From: Burkholderiales bacterium
GTDB taxonomy: Bacteria > Pseudomonadota > Gammaproteobacteria > Burkholderiales > Burkholderiaceae_F
Reading direction: 5' to 3'
DNA: 7,222 nt
NCBI GenBank assembly: GCA_021205255.1
Contig: JAJPXW010000202.1
Span: 1 to 7,222, forward strand
Shown here: positions 1 to 6,365 of the stretch, in pieces
Layout: each line of letters opens with the position of its first letter
How positions within the stretch are numbered: position 1 is the first letter of the stretch
Position numbers and translations under genes: made by a program
Notes under the pieces: generated by a model
Told to the model about the DNA's origin: nothing
The model's database searches: none
Seen by the model: only the letters and a program-made list of their open reading frames with translations

Positions 1-181
1 ATTACACATATAACATAAAAGTAGAAGGGACATTTGGGTTTGAGGGGGAGATACGGCGACTTAAGCTAGCAAAATACGAAAAGAAGAAAAAGAAAGGAAA
101 CTAAGAAAAAATAACCTAGGATTCATGGTCTATTCCTACCTAGTGCCACTCCTCCTAGATCCGCTTTAGAGCAAATCACGC

Positions 182-848
182 GGACAGTGGTAGGAACAAA
201 AGCCGTCAATGATTTGGACTCTAAAACGTTAAGTTGATTTTACCTAATATTGCTGTAGTTGAACTTAAATCTTAGATGAATTCACCCCATGGCGGGAATT
301 TGGATTATGCATAGATGCACATAAGCCAAAACCTTTGACCTACAAAGTTTCCGGACCCTTGTCCATGAGATCTAGAGATGAGAAAAAGTCGATGACGAAA
401 ACCGCAGGGTCTGCGTGAACGAGCTGATGCTGGTCATCGAGCCACTCAGCGGCAGGCTGCGAGTGGTCGTACTGGGACACCGCACTAGGAAGGCCTAGGC
501 CAAGTTCATTAAAAGTATCGTTGACATCGAATATCCGGGTGTCGAAAAGGAAGTGCCAGAGAGGGACAACGTGAAATCCACACGATGACGATGTTCTACG
601 AGACTTATGAGTCGGCCGTGGACGAAAGAATTAAAAACTGGAAATTTATACGACGCAAAGCTTCGCTCTTGGCTAAATAAAGTCCAAACAGATTTCAACT
701 ACCACAGAAAGGAGAGCATGGGGAAATTGCACGGAATGATAAATGCCTACATGGAGAGAGGAACTCTAGGCACATCACTGTTAACTAGCAATTCAAGACA
801 GCTGACGCAAGGATTAAGCTCAAGCGTCACTATCCAGTGATTAGTTAG
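182..848 (+). pseudogene. decayed IS630-family DDE transposase
   Basis: Remains of an IS630-family transposase, readable only by switching frames. Frame 2 gives a WCIP-like stretch near 212, a DF...ILD stretch from 236, and the first catalytic aspartate in CIDAHKPKPLTYKV (308 on; the family has CMDEKPKQL). Frame 1 gives NELMLVIEPLSGRLRVVV (from 418), a stop at 496-498, then DIEYPGVEKEVPERDN, matching the family's YPDAEKI...DNLNTH second-aspartate motif. Frame 3 gives TMFYETYE (588 on). Frame 1 gives KLRSWLNKVQTDFN, matching the third-acid SWLN-EIE motif but with Q/D around the acidic position. Frame 3 ends in QFKTADARIKLKRHYP, the family's typical C-terminus, with a stop at 846-848. Motif order and spacing fit the family well, while stops, at least four frame changes and lost catalytic residues show it is dead. 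The N-terminal helix-turn-helix part and the element ends were not found. A 77-codon reading frame at 607-840 is only a piece of this. Confidence 0.85.
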
Positions 849-1068
849 GAGATTATGCAAGCTAAGGAATACTAGAGTACTTGCAAACCTTTTGGTACAG
901 TTGCATTCAGCAACTTATACTTATTTCACTCTTCCTTTATATTTCAGTCCACAAAATAACGTGACAGAGGCGAAAAACGCCCACCGAATAGGAATCCTCC
1001 TGAAATTCGATGAGCGTCTGTATCTTCTCGGTTCTAGAGGATATCTCTAAGGAGAAAGATAGCAATTT

Positions 1069-2721
1069 TTATTTTTCTTTAGCTACCGATTGCCCAGCGA
1101 TCCTTCCGTAGACCAGTGCATCCGGCACACCATTACAAATAACTCTGTAAGCGCCATGGATGCCTCCAGTCACTTCTCCAGCGGCATAAAGACCAGGAAT
1201 TGGTTTGCCACTTGTCGAAAGTACCTGTGCTTCTTTGTTGATTAATACTCCACCCATTGTGTAATTAACGGCTGGACTCATTGGCGAAGCATAGAAGGGT
1301 GGGGAAGATAATATGTTTTCTTCATCGCAACTAGTGCGACCAAATTCATCACCCTTTTGGGTTTCACAGAATTTGTTCCACTTTTCAACAGTAATCTTCA
1401 AATTGTCTGGATTCATACCTAGCTGAGATGCAAGTTCCTCCAAACTATTAGCTTTGTAGGCTCTATGCTGTTGGACTAGATCTTCAACTAAAAATCCGTA
1501 AGGGGTCCGTCCATCTTTATCTTTTATAAGGGACCGGTCAGTACCAATAACGAATAACAAGTGATCGGGTTGAGCTAAAACCGCTTTTGCTAGGTCCGAT
1601 TTATTCTTTTCCAGTGCGTTTACAAAACGGTTGCCCAACTTATTTACATAGATGTTGGTTGACTCCATTATTTTGTTGTTAGTCGAACCTGTAACAGGGT
1701 CAGCAGTGGATAGAAGTTGTATATAGCCCATGTCTTGGAGTTGAGCTCCAGCCTTTTCGGCCATTTTTATACCATCGCCTGTATTAGACGGTAGATTGGT
1801 GGTTTTTATCGTCTCGTCCAGTTTGTGACCCCAAACCGTGTCGTAGTGAGTACGCATTTCCACATTCGCACCAAAGCCACCTGAGGTTAAAACGACACCT
1901 TTGCTACCTAAAAGAACATATTGCTTACCTTCTGGCCCTTTTGCATTGACGCCGACGATTCTTCCACCTTCGTCAATGAGATCTTCCGCTTTGGTGCTCA
2001 GCATGAAGGTTACAGGATACTTTTTAGCCTTTATTTCACCAAGTAGTGCATTGGCATATCTCTTTCCGCTTTCGAAATTAACATCCTGGTGAGAGCGCGG
2101 ATAAAGGGCGCCTACGACTTCTGTTGGCGGTTCTGTCCACTTAATGCCAAGAGAAGCCAAGATTTTTCGCATTTCAGGAGCATAAGTAGCCAATTGATAA
2201 ACTAACTCTAGATTTCCTTTATAGTCGCCAGCTTTCCAGCTTTGTAATGCATGAAGTTCCGGAGAGTCAAAAAGCCCTTTGTATCCTGCTTTTTGATAAG
2301 CCTCAAACTGTTCCTTAAGTGTTTCAATTAATTTAGCTTGTAGCTCAGATCTAGGCTTTTCTTCAAGAATACTTTTGATGATCTTTAGCTGGGTATCTGT
2401 CATTTCCATCCCAGCTTGTCCCTCGGGATCCACGGCGTTAAAGCAACCGTTGGAGATGAAGGTATCTCCACCAAGGAAGTCATTTTTTTCGACTACGATC
2501 ACGCTCAGGCCATTCTGTGCGGCAGCAAGTGCGGCCGATAAGCCAGCTCCACCACCACCGACTATTACGACATCAGCTTTTTCTTCTATCGCTTTATTAG
2601 TAACAGTTGGAGTCTCTCCTCCGTGACCGATTGTAGTTTCGGCAGCAGTGCCGTTTTCTGCATAGATTGGATTCGCAATTAAAGCTAACGCTAGGGCTAG
2701 GCTTAAAGTTGCAAGCTTCAT
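1069..2721 (-). CDS. Sec-exported FAD-binding reductase of the flavocytochrome c / fumarate reductase family (no heme domain)
   Basis: A 550-residue periplasmic flavoprotein, expected to reduce an activated C=C bond of a small organic acid using electrons from a separate cytochrome. Residues 1-21 form a Sec signal peptide ending in a YA cleavage site. The FAD dinucleotide fold starts near 49 (GGGGAG at 55-60, E78, then GGDT). The C-terminal FAD part holds TMGGV, GLYAAGEVTGGIHGA and GRIAGQ. The start is ATG at 2721, preceded by a strong GGAGGAG; a TTG 12 nt upstream would place the ribosome site inside the gene. Compared with Shewanella Fcc3, R544 is kept (R526), but the catalytic acid R402 position is N373, H365 is about L337, and the HH pair including H504 is N486-Y487. 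It is therefore unlikely to be a fumarate reductase. There is no CxxCH motif. It appears monocistronic. Family certain, substrate unknown; urocanate-reductase-like and other enoate reductases are candidates. Confidence 0.93.
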   Translation of the reverse strand: MKLATLSLALALALIANPIYAENGTAAETTIGHGGETPTVTNKAIEEKADVVIVGGGGAGLSAALAAAQNGLSVIVVEKNDFLGGDTFISNGCFNAVDPEGQAGMEMTDTQLKIIKSILEEKPRSELQAKLIETLKEQFEAYQKAGYKGLFDSPELHALQSWKAGDYKGNLELVYQLATYAPEMRKILASLGIKWTEPPTEVVGALYPRSHQDVNFESGKRYANALLGEIKAKKYPVTFMLSTKAEDLIDEGGRIVGVNAKGPEGKQYVLLGSKGVVLTSGGFGANVEMRTHYDTVWGHKLDETIKTTNLPSNTGDGIKMAEKAGAQLQDMGYIQLLSTADPVTGSTNNKIMESTNIYVNKLGNRFVNALEKNKSDLAKAVLAQPDHLLFVIGTDRSLIKDKDGRTPYGFLVEDLVQQHRAYKANSLEELASQLGMNPDNLKITVEKWNKFCETQKGDEFGRTSCDEENILSSPPFYASPMSPAVNYTMGGVLINKEAQVLSTSGKPIPGLYAAGEVTGGIHGAYRVICNGVPDALVYGRIAGQSVAKEK

Positions 2722-2724
2722 AAT

Positions 2725-2731
2725 CTCCTCC
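2725..2731 (-). promoter_or_regulatory. Shine-Dalgarno site fixing the start of the 1069-2721 gene
   Basis: On the minus strand the sequence reads GGAGGAG, then ATT, then ATG. The GGAGG core is 5 nt from the ATG at 2721. This strong site decides the start against the in-frame TTG at 2733, whose codon overlaps the ribosome site. Confidence 0.85.
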
Positions 2732-2764
2732 AATACTCTTGTAATTTATGAGAGAAAAGTACAA

Positions 2765-2792
2765 ATTATGGGTTTAAATAAAAAGCACATAA
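2765..2792 (-). promoter_or_regulatory. candidate sigma-70 promoter of the 1069-2721 flavoprotein gene
   Basis: Minus strand: a good -10 element CATAAT (2765-2770) and a poor -35 TTATGT (2787-2792) with a 16-bp spacer in an AT-rich stretch. It would give a leader of about 35-40 nt. The weak -35 suggests dependence on an activator. Read by eye only. Confidence 0.35.
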
Positions 2793-2840
2793 CTTTTGTG
2801 GCGTGCTAAGAAGACCAAAGAAAAAGGGGAATTGTTTATT

Positions 2841-2855
2841 ATTGAGTGTGTATTC
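2841..2855 (-). promoter_or_regulatory. copy 1 of a 15-bp sequence shared by both flavoprotein upstream regions
   Basis: The plus strand reads ATTGAGTGTGTATTC. Copy 2 at 6464-6478 reads ATTGAGTGTTTATCC, so 13 of 15 bases agree. Each lies about 120 nt upstream of a flavoprotein start codon (2721 and 6341), in the same orientation relative to the gene. A common regulator-binding site is an inference. Confidence 0.35.
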
Positions 2856-2880
2856 TAGTAAGAAGACTACTATAAGGCAA

Positions 2881-3186
2881 TAATAAAAAGGGGTGATAAT
2901 CTAGCCCAATAGCGAGAAAAAATTGTTAAAACCCAACTTTCTGAATAAAGAGCACAAACACCATTTTGGGACTATGGTTGATCTCTCAACCGATCTTTTC
3001 TTTTTCCTCAACAAACGTTCAAAAGAAAATAAACAAAAGTTCACCTTTGCATTTGAAAGGCCTAAAACTTTAGCTGTTTGATCTTCCCCTATTATTCTGC
3101 AATCCCGTTAGGAGGTTTTAATTAGAGAAAATCAACCCTTGCTGCCAACAATCCTAAAAGATGGATCGGCACGTAATAAAAAGGGG
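2881..3186. repeat. 13-bp direct repeat pair TAATAAAAAGGGG
   Basis: Identical copies lie at 2881-2893 and 3174-3186. A shorter AAAAAGGGG also occurs at about 2820-2828. The sequence is simple and AT-rich, so chance or slippage is possible. No function is evident. Confidence 0.4.
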
Positions 3187-3225
3187 AAGCAATCAAATAA
3201 AAAAGGTGGAGGTTTCAATAACTAA
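3112..3225 (+). pseudogene. possible C-terminal remnant of a decayed plus-strand gene
   Basis: An open stretch of 37 codons between TAG (3109-3111) and TAA (3223-3225) has no plausible start. It reads IRENQPLLPTILKDGSARNK and then a Lys/Gly-rich tail, which looks like a genuine cytoplasmic protein end. Just upstream, in another frame (about 3070-3120), is a hydrophobic run FSCLIFPYYSAIPLGGF. This suggests, weakly, the end of a frameshifted membrane protein such as a transporter. I do not recognise the family. It may also be chance. Confidence 0.25.
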
Positions 3226-3389
3226 AAATATCATGTCTACTGTTGGACACTTCATACTCCAATTCTGTATGTTCGATTTTTAGCTCTACTAGCACCCGTT
3301 CGTGATTTAATCCCCTCTAGTTCTCGAGTAGGCTATTTGAACTAAATGGCTAACTTTCCTACGTATCTAAAAATGCCAATAGGACACCT

Positions 3390-3827
3390 TTATAGTTCGT
3401 ACCCTTGGGTCTTTCGTAAACTCGCATCCTCCTCAATAGTGAGTATTGGAAACTGACAATTGGCCGGAAGACCTTTAAATGCAAGAAAGAGACCTGTATC
3501 GTTAGAAATTCGCTTGTAGCTCGCTAATCTTGAGCCTATCCTAAAGCAGACGATCTTATACGGCTGGTTAGGATTGTCCTTATTGAACTCTGCGAGTTCA
3601 ATAACAGTTCCGTCAGAAAAGGAAATTCTTACAAGTGGATCTTTTCTGTCCTTTAGTATCGATTCCGTATCGATGCGATTGTTCATGGGCATCAGCGATA
3701 GTTCGTAGAAAACGCATTCATCGGGCGTCTTGCGCGCTAATTCAATATAGCCAAAATCGCTGTTATTGTGTTTCCGATGCCTCAAGGTGTAAATCAGAAA
3801 ATCTTCTGTGTTCGCATTCTCTTCCAT
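3390..3827 (-). CDS. hypothetical protein, 145 aa
   Basis: I do not recognise this protein. It begins MEENANTEDFLIYTLRHRK, has no signal peptide or membrane segment, and is probably cytoplasmic. The middle alternates charged and hydrophobic residues in a way that suggests beta strands (VRISFSDGTVIELAEF, about 67-82), followed by YKIVCFRIGSRLASYKR and a GLFLAFKGLP segment. No catalytic or metal-binding motif stands out: the cysteines are scattered and there is no CxxC. The start is ATG at 3827. The upstream sequence is purine-rich (GGAAAAAGTAG) without a good Shine-Dalgarno core, so translation may be weak or the start may lie elsewhere. It stands alone, with gene-free DNA on both sides, among apparent gene remnants. 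Residue composition looks coding and no stop interrupts it, so it is probably a real gene, though a recently silenced one cannot be excluded. Confidence 0.6.
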   Translation of the reverse strand: MEENANTEDFLIYTLRHRKHNNSDFGYIELARKTPDECVFYELSLMPMNNRIDTESILKDRKDPLVRISFSDGTVIELAEFNKDNPNQPYKIVCFRIGSRLASYKRISNDTGLFLAFKGLPANCQFPILTIEEDASLRKTQGYEL

Positions 3828-3892
3828 ATTTATCTACTTTTTCCGAAATATGGGATGCGATTGTAGGACAGTACCGTTAGGTAAATTAGTAA

Positions 3893-4100
3893 CTACGTAA
3901 TTGCTCAATTAAAACTTCGAACGGTAAACAATTGCCTTTATTCGTGCTACATGCTCCAATACAAGGATTACAACAAACACGTCGCCGATTTGTGGAATAT
4001 CCCATTAAAGAAGCTGGTACACGAGCAACAATTTCCACGAGATTTAGACAAAGCCTTTGAAATGGGTAAGCAAATGGCTTTGGTAGCACTGAATGAATAA
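3893..4100 (+). pseudogene. possible frameshifted 3' end of an unidentified plus-strand gene
   Basis: Two plus-strand frames join into one protein-like sequence. From 3893 to 4060 one frame reads KQLPLFVLHAPIQ, then RRRFVEYPIKEAGTRATIST, before a TGA. A one-base shift near 4038 continues as RDLDKAFEMGKQMALVALNE and stops at TAA 4098-4100. The helical, charged ending looks like a natural C-terminus. A weak hairpin (4117-4124 with 4140-4147, one G-T pair) follows the stop. No start or upstream half was found. The minus-strand frame at 3886-4089 is cysteine- and proline-rich and looks like its shadow. Family not recognised. Confidence 0.3.
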
Positions 4101-4187
4101 ATCTTATCTATTGTCACTACAGCCGAGTAAAGGCTAAAAGGTTGTAGAGTTCGTCCGAGATAGCTCTGGAATGACTTTGAAATCTAT

Positions 4188-4242
4188 TTCCGCAAAAGAA
4201 AATTCCGCATCTTCACAATTTTGTTTGGTCGGAGTGCGGAAT
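4188..4242. repeat. TTCCGCA direct repeat plus inverted copy
   Basis: TTCCGCA occurs at 4188-4194 and 4203-4209, 15 bp apart. The second copy is part of an 8-bp perfect inverted repeat, ATTCCGCA (4202-4209) and TGCGGAAT (4235-4242), with a 25-nt loop. It lies in the 238-nt gap between the possible remnant ending at 4100 and the cytochrome gene. It could be a protein-binding site or part of a terminator. Nothing else was seen in that gap apart from a weak hairpin at 4117-4147 and the candidate terminator at 4312-4330. Confidence 0.4.
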
Positions 4243-4311
4243 GTTTAGGGGTTTAAATATTATCAATGCCTTAAAGGGCTGGTGATAAGATCCTTATCCA
4301 ATTTTTATAGA

Positions 4312-4330
4312 AAGGCTTTTCAAGAGCCTT
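4312..4330 (-). terminator. candidate terminator downstream of the tetraheme cytochrome gene
   Basis: Inverted repeat AAGGCT (4312-4317) and AGCCTT (4325-4330), 7-nt loop, 9 nt beyond the cytochrome stop codon. In the minus-strand transcript it is followed by UUCUAUAAAAAUU, a weak U tract. Position favours a terminator closing the flavoprotein-cytochrome operon; the short stem and imperfect tract make it modest. Confidence 0.5.
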
Positions 4331-4338
4331 CAAACAAA

Positions 4339-4689
4339 TTATTTGACGTTGAAGTCAAAGTCGTGGCACGAGGCGCAATAATTAGTCGTCTCGCTGTGTT
4401 GAGCATGGCACAAAGTGCAGTCAAGAGAATTCCCGTAGTGTGGAGAAGAATGGGGATTTTGTGGCTTCACGTTGGCCGTCTTTTCGGCAACTTGCTCCGG
4501 CACGTGGCATTGGACGCACTGATCCATACCAGGTGTTCCAATTTCATTATTCGCACCATGGCATTTATCGCAAGTGACACCTCTTGCCACATGACGATCC
4601 GCACCCCAGTTACCAGCAGGTGCTTGCGCATAAGACGTTACTGAAAATTGAGCCAAGGCCATCATCAGTACAAGCGGTAGCAATTTCAT
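4339..4689 (-). CDS. periplasmic tetraheme cytochrome c, Fcc3 heme-domain type
   Basis: A 116-residue secreted multiheme cytochrome that should carry electrons to the flavoprotein encoded just upstream. Residues 1-23 are a Sec signal peptide (cleavage after AQA). Four heme-binding motifs follow: CDKCH (40-44), CVQCH (58-62), CTLCH (91-95) and CASCH (105-109). Extra histidines at 33, 80, 84 and 98 can serve as distal ligands, as expected for bis-histidine hemes. The ending YCASCHDFDFN closely resembles the heme-domain end of Shewanella fumarate reductase Fcc3 (YCDSCHSFDFN, from memory). The size matches a stand-alone heme domain, so here the heme and flavin parts are separate proteins. The gene begins 107 nt after the flavoprotein stop, with a strong hairpin between them and only a weak AAGAG ribosome site, suggesting its level is set separately. 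Family assignment is firm; the partner is inferred from position. Confidence 0.95.
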   Translation of the reverse strand: MKLLPLVLMMALAQFSVTSYAQAPAGNWGADRHVARGVTCDKCHGANNEIGTPGMDQCVQCHVPEQVAEKTANVKPQNPHSSPHYGNSLDCTLCHAQHSETTNYCASCHDFDFNVK

Positions 4690-4709
4690 TGTTATTCTCT
4701 TAAGTAAGG

Positions 4710-4741
4710 AAGCCTGGGATCAGCTTCCTGAACCCAGGCTT
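4710..4741 (-). other. strong hairpin between flavoprotein and cytochrome genes
   Basis: A 9-bp perfect stem AAGCCTGGG (4710-4718) with CCCAGGCTT (4733-4741), an A-A mismatch, then TCAG (4720-4723) with CTGA (4728-4731) and a 4-nt loop. That is 13 pairs with one mismatch. It lies 55 nt after the flavoprotein stop and 20 nt before the cytochrome ATG. No U run follows it on the minus strand (CCUUACUUAAG), so a full terminator is unlikely. An mRNA-stability or processing element, or a partial attenuator, fits better. Confidence 0.8.
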
Positions 4742-4743
4742 TC

Positions 4744-4777
4744 TAGTTACCTATTAGCAGTAATTTGAATAGTTACC
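4744..4777. repeat. 8-bp direct repeat TAGTTACC
   Basis: Copies at 4744-4751 and 4770-4777, with starts 26 bp apart, between the flavoprotein stop and the intercistronic hairpin. Short and possibly chance. Confidence 0.3.
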
Positions 4778-4796
4778 AATATATCAACACTACTAA

Positions 4797-6341
4797 TTAT
4801 GAGGCTTTAGGAGCAGCCGCAGCTTTCTGACCGGCCATACGTCCGAAGACAAGGCAGTCAAGAATTGCTACAGAGCCAAGACGTACTGCGCCATGGACGT
4901 GGCCAGTGGATTCGCCAGCTGCGTAAAGGCCAGTGATTGGTTTGTCGTTCTTGACATCTAGAACCTGGCAGTTGTCGTCAGTTACCAAGCCACCCATGCA
5001 GTGGTGAACCTTCGGCTGAAGTTCGCCAACATAGAATGGTGCGGTCTCAACAGGAACTTGCTCATTGTTGATGTAGCGGTTCCAAGTTGGGTCGCTCTTA
5101 GTCTTGACGCATTCGTTGAAGTTCGCAACGGTCTTCTTCAGTTCTTCAGGATTGATGCCCTGTGCTTTGGCTAGGTCATCAAGGCTGTCGTACTTGAATA
5201 CCAGGCCTCTTTCGAGCTGTTTGTCAAGCATGCCAGGACGCTGTGCGACAAATGGTTTCACACCGTTGGCGTCAGCAATTGCAAAGCACTTCTTGCCATT
5301 GGCCTGTTGAACCATAATGGCATCAGCACGTACTTTACGGTTAGCTAGTTCGTTAACGAAGCGGTCACCGTCGCTATTGCACCAAAGTCCATATTCTGCG
5401 GCAGCTGTCTGGTTGAACTGCCAGCCAATGCCCATGCCTTTCTCATGTGGGTTGCCCCATGGTCCGCACTGGATCCAGTCGTTCTGAACCTGCAGGCAGC
5501 CGATATTGGAGGTTTCACGCCACAGTTCGGAAGTTGCACCTGGCTGGTTGGTAGTGTCTAGTACTGCATTTAGTTTTGGATCCTGCATCATGCGGTATGG
5601 CAAGTCAGCAGAGAATCCGCCGTAGCAGAGGATCACACCCTGATCGGCTTTAATTGCTTTAGTCTTACCAGAGTCTTTGTTCGGGAACTTATAGCCTTCC
5701 TGAACAATTACGCCTTCAACTCTTTCTGGAGTACGGACAATTCTATCTACGTAGGTACGTGTGCGAATTGGAATACCAAGTTCTTTGCACTTGTCAAGTT
5801 CCTTGGTAACGATACCAGCGCCAGAACCACACTTAGTAGTTACATAACGTGGTACAGAGTGACCGCCTTCCTGACCAATTGCGTCAGGTAGCCATTCGAC
5901 TCCGAGTTCCTTAACTGTCCATTCATAGTTAGGAAGAGTCTGTTCAACCAACTGATGAACTTTCTTGGTGCTGTTCATGTAGTTACCAGCAGTAAGGATG
6001 TCCTTTTCAAGAAGTTCTTTGCTGTCCTCGATGTTGTGCATCTTTTGCTGTGGGCAGCCAGTTGCTGTCAAAATGCCGCCATTGATGATGGAGTTACCAC
6101 CGGGGGTTGGCATCTTTTCCAGAACGATAACGTTTGCGCCAGCTTTCTTTGCTTCGATTGCGGCGGCTAGACCCGCAAAACCTGAGCCGATGACGATAAC
6201 GTCAACGGTTTCGTCCCACTTCTTGGGTTCATCAGGCTTCTTTTCCTGTGCTAGTGCTGCTGTAGCCAAGCCACTTGTTACGGCTGCTACTGCACCGGCA
6301 GCAGAACCTTTCAAGAAGTCACGACGATTGGTTTTTGTCAT
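4797..6341 (-). CDS. Tat-exported FAD-binding reductase, flavin subunit of a two-part flavocytochrome c
   Basis: A 514-residue periplasmic flavoprotein likely reducing an unsaturated organic acid with electrons from the tetraheme cytochrome encoded next in the operon. The N-terminus carries a twin-arginine signal (NRRDFLKG, arginines 6-7) and a cleavage site after ALA (about 31), so it is exported folded with FAD. The FAD fold begins near 46: GSGFAG (52-57), E75, PGGNS. Against Shewanella Fcc3 the catalytic acid arginine is kept (R335 in NELANRK), as are the substrate-binding H504 (H447 in KVHHCMGG) and R544 (R487 in HGAVRLG). The H365 position falls in IQCGPWGNP and appears to be glycine, so fumarate itself is doubtful. 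There is no heme motif. The start is ATG at 6341 with AAGGAG 9 nt upstream; an in-frame TTG at 6365 would bury that site and displace the Tat signal. Family certain; substrate unknown. Confidence 0.95.
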   Translation of the reverse strand: MTKTNRRDFLKGSAAGAVAAVTSGLATAALAQEKKPDEPKKWDETVDVIVIGSGFAGLAAAIEAKKAGANVIVLEKMPTPGGNSIINGGILTATGCPQQKMHNIEDSKELLEKDILTAGNYMNSTKKVHQLVEQTLPNYEWTVKELGVEWLPDAIGQEGGHSVPRYVTTKCGSGAGIVTKELDKCKELGIPIRTRTYVDRIVRTPERVEGVIVQEGYKFPNKDSGKTKAIKADQGVILCYGGFSADLPYRMMQDPKLNAVLDTTNQPGATSELWRETSNIGCLQVQNDWIQCGPWGNPHEKGMGIGWQFNQTAAAEYGLWCNSDGDRFVNELANRKVRADAIMVQQANGKKCFAIADANGVKPFVAQRPGMLDKQLERGLVFKYDSLDDLAKAQGINPEELKKTVANFNECVKTKSDPTWNRYINNEQVPVETAPFYVGELQPKVHHCMGGLVTDDNCQVLDVKNDKPITGLYAAGESTGHVHGAVRLGSVAILDCLVFGRMAGQKAAAAPKAS

Positions 6342-6350
6342 AGAGTATCT

Positions 6351-6356
6351 CTCCTT
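6351..6356 (-). promoter_or_regulatory. Shine-Dalgarno site fixing the start of the 4797-6341 gene
   Basis: AAGGAG on the minus strand, 9 nt before ATG 6341. It rejects the TTG at 6365 as start and places the Tat motif at the very N-terminus, as expected. Confidence 0.85.
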
Positions 6357-6365
6357 AGGATTCAA

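Larger units (their letters stand above)
2734..3389. other. gene-free stretch between two minus-strand genes, with promoter and gene scraps
   Basis: This 656-nt AT-rich interval has no intact gene. Its left part (to about 2860) is the upstream region of the 1069-2721 flavoprotein gene. Beyond that it carries a 13-bp sequence twice (2881-2893 and 3174-3186), and two short open stretches with protein-like composition that meet tail to tail: plus-strand 3112-3225 and minus-strand 3215-3316. Neither has a convincing start codon. No RNA gene, terminator or complete mobile element was seen. The right end, 3317-3389, shows nothing. Confidence 0.5.

Noticed and set aside
495..698. 67-codon minus-strand frame
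   Set aside because: It is antisense to the transposase remnant, with no recognisable features or ribosome site.
607..840. 77-codon plus-strand frame as an independent small gene
   Set aside because: Its middle matches the SWLN region of IS630 transposases; the flanking transposase motifs lie in other frames, so it is a piece of the pseudogene.
969..981. GGCG-AAAAA-CGCC hairpin as terminator of the 1069-2721 gene
   Set aside because: The stem is only 4 bp, lies about 90 nt past the stop codon, and no T run follows it on the minus strand.
1035..1049. TAGAG / CTCTA hairpin just past the 1069-2721 stop codon as a terminator
   Set aside because: Five AT-rich pairs and no U tract; too weak to call.
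2722..2733. TTG start extending the 1069-2721 flavoprotein by four residues
   Set aside because: The TTG overlaps the strong GGAGGAG site that serves the ATG at 2721, and the extension would put acidic residues ahead of the signal peptide.
3225..3389. possible tRNA, suggested by GTTCG-like words
   Set aside because: No acceptor stem or cloverleaf could be built around them.
3635..3880. 81-codon plus-strand frame
   Set aside because: It is antisense to the 145-residue hypothetical gene and rich in Cys and Ser, as shadows often are.
3886..4089. 67-codon minus-strand frame with cysteines
   Set aside because: Scattered cysteines form no CxxC metal site, no ribosome site was seen, and the plus-strand frames read more like protein.
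4282..4644. 120-codon plus-strand frame
   Set aside because: It is antisense to the tetraheme cytochrome, whose four CxxCH motifs and signal peptide prove the minus strand.
6342..6365. TTG start extending the Tat flavoprotein by eight residues
   Set aside because: The extension would contain the AAGGAG ribosome site of the ATG at 6341.
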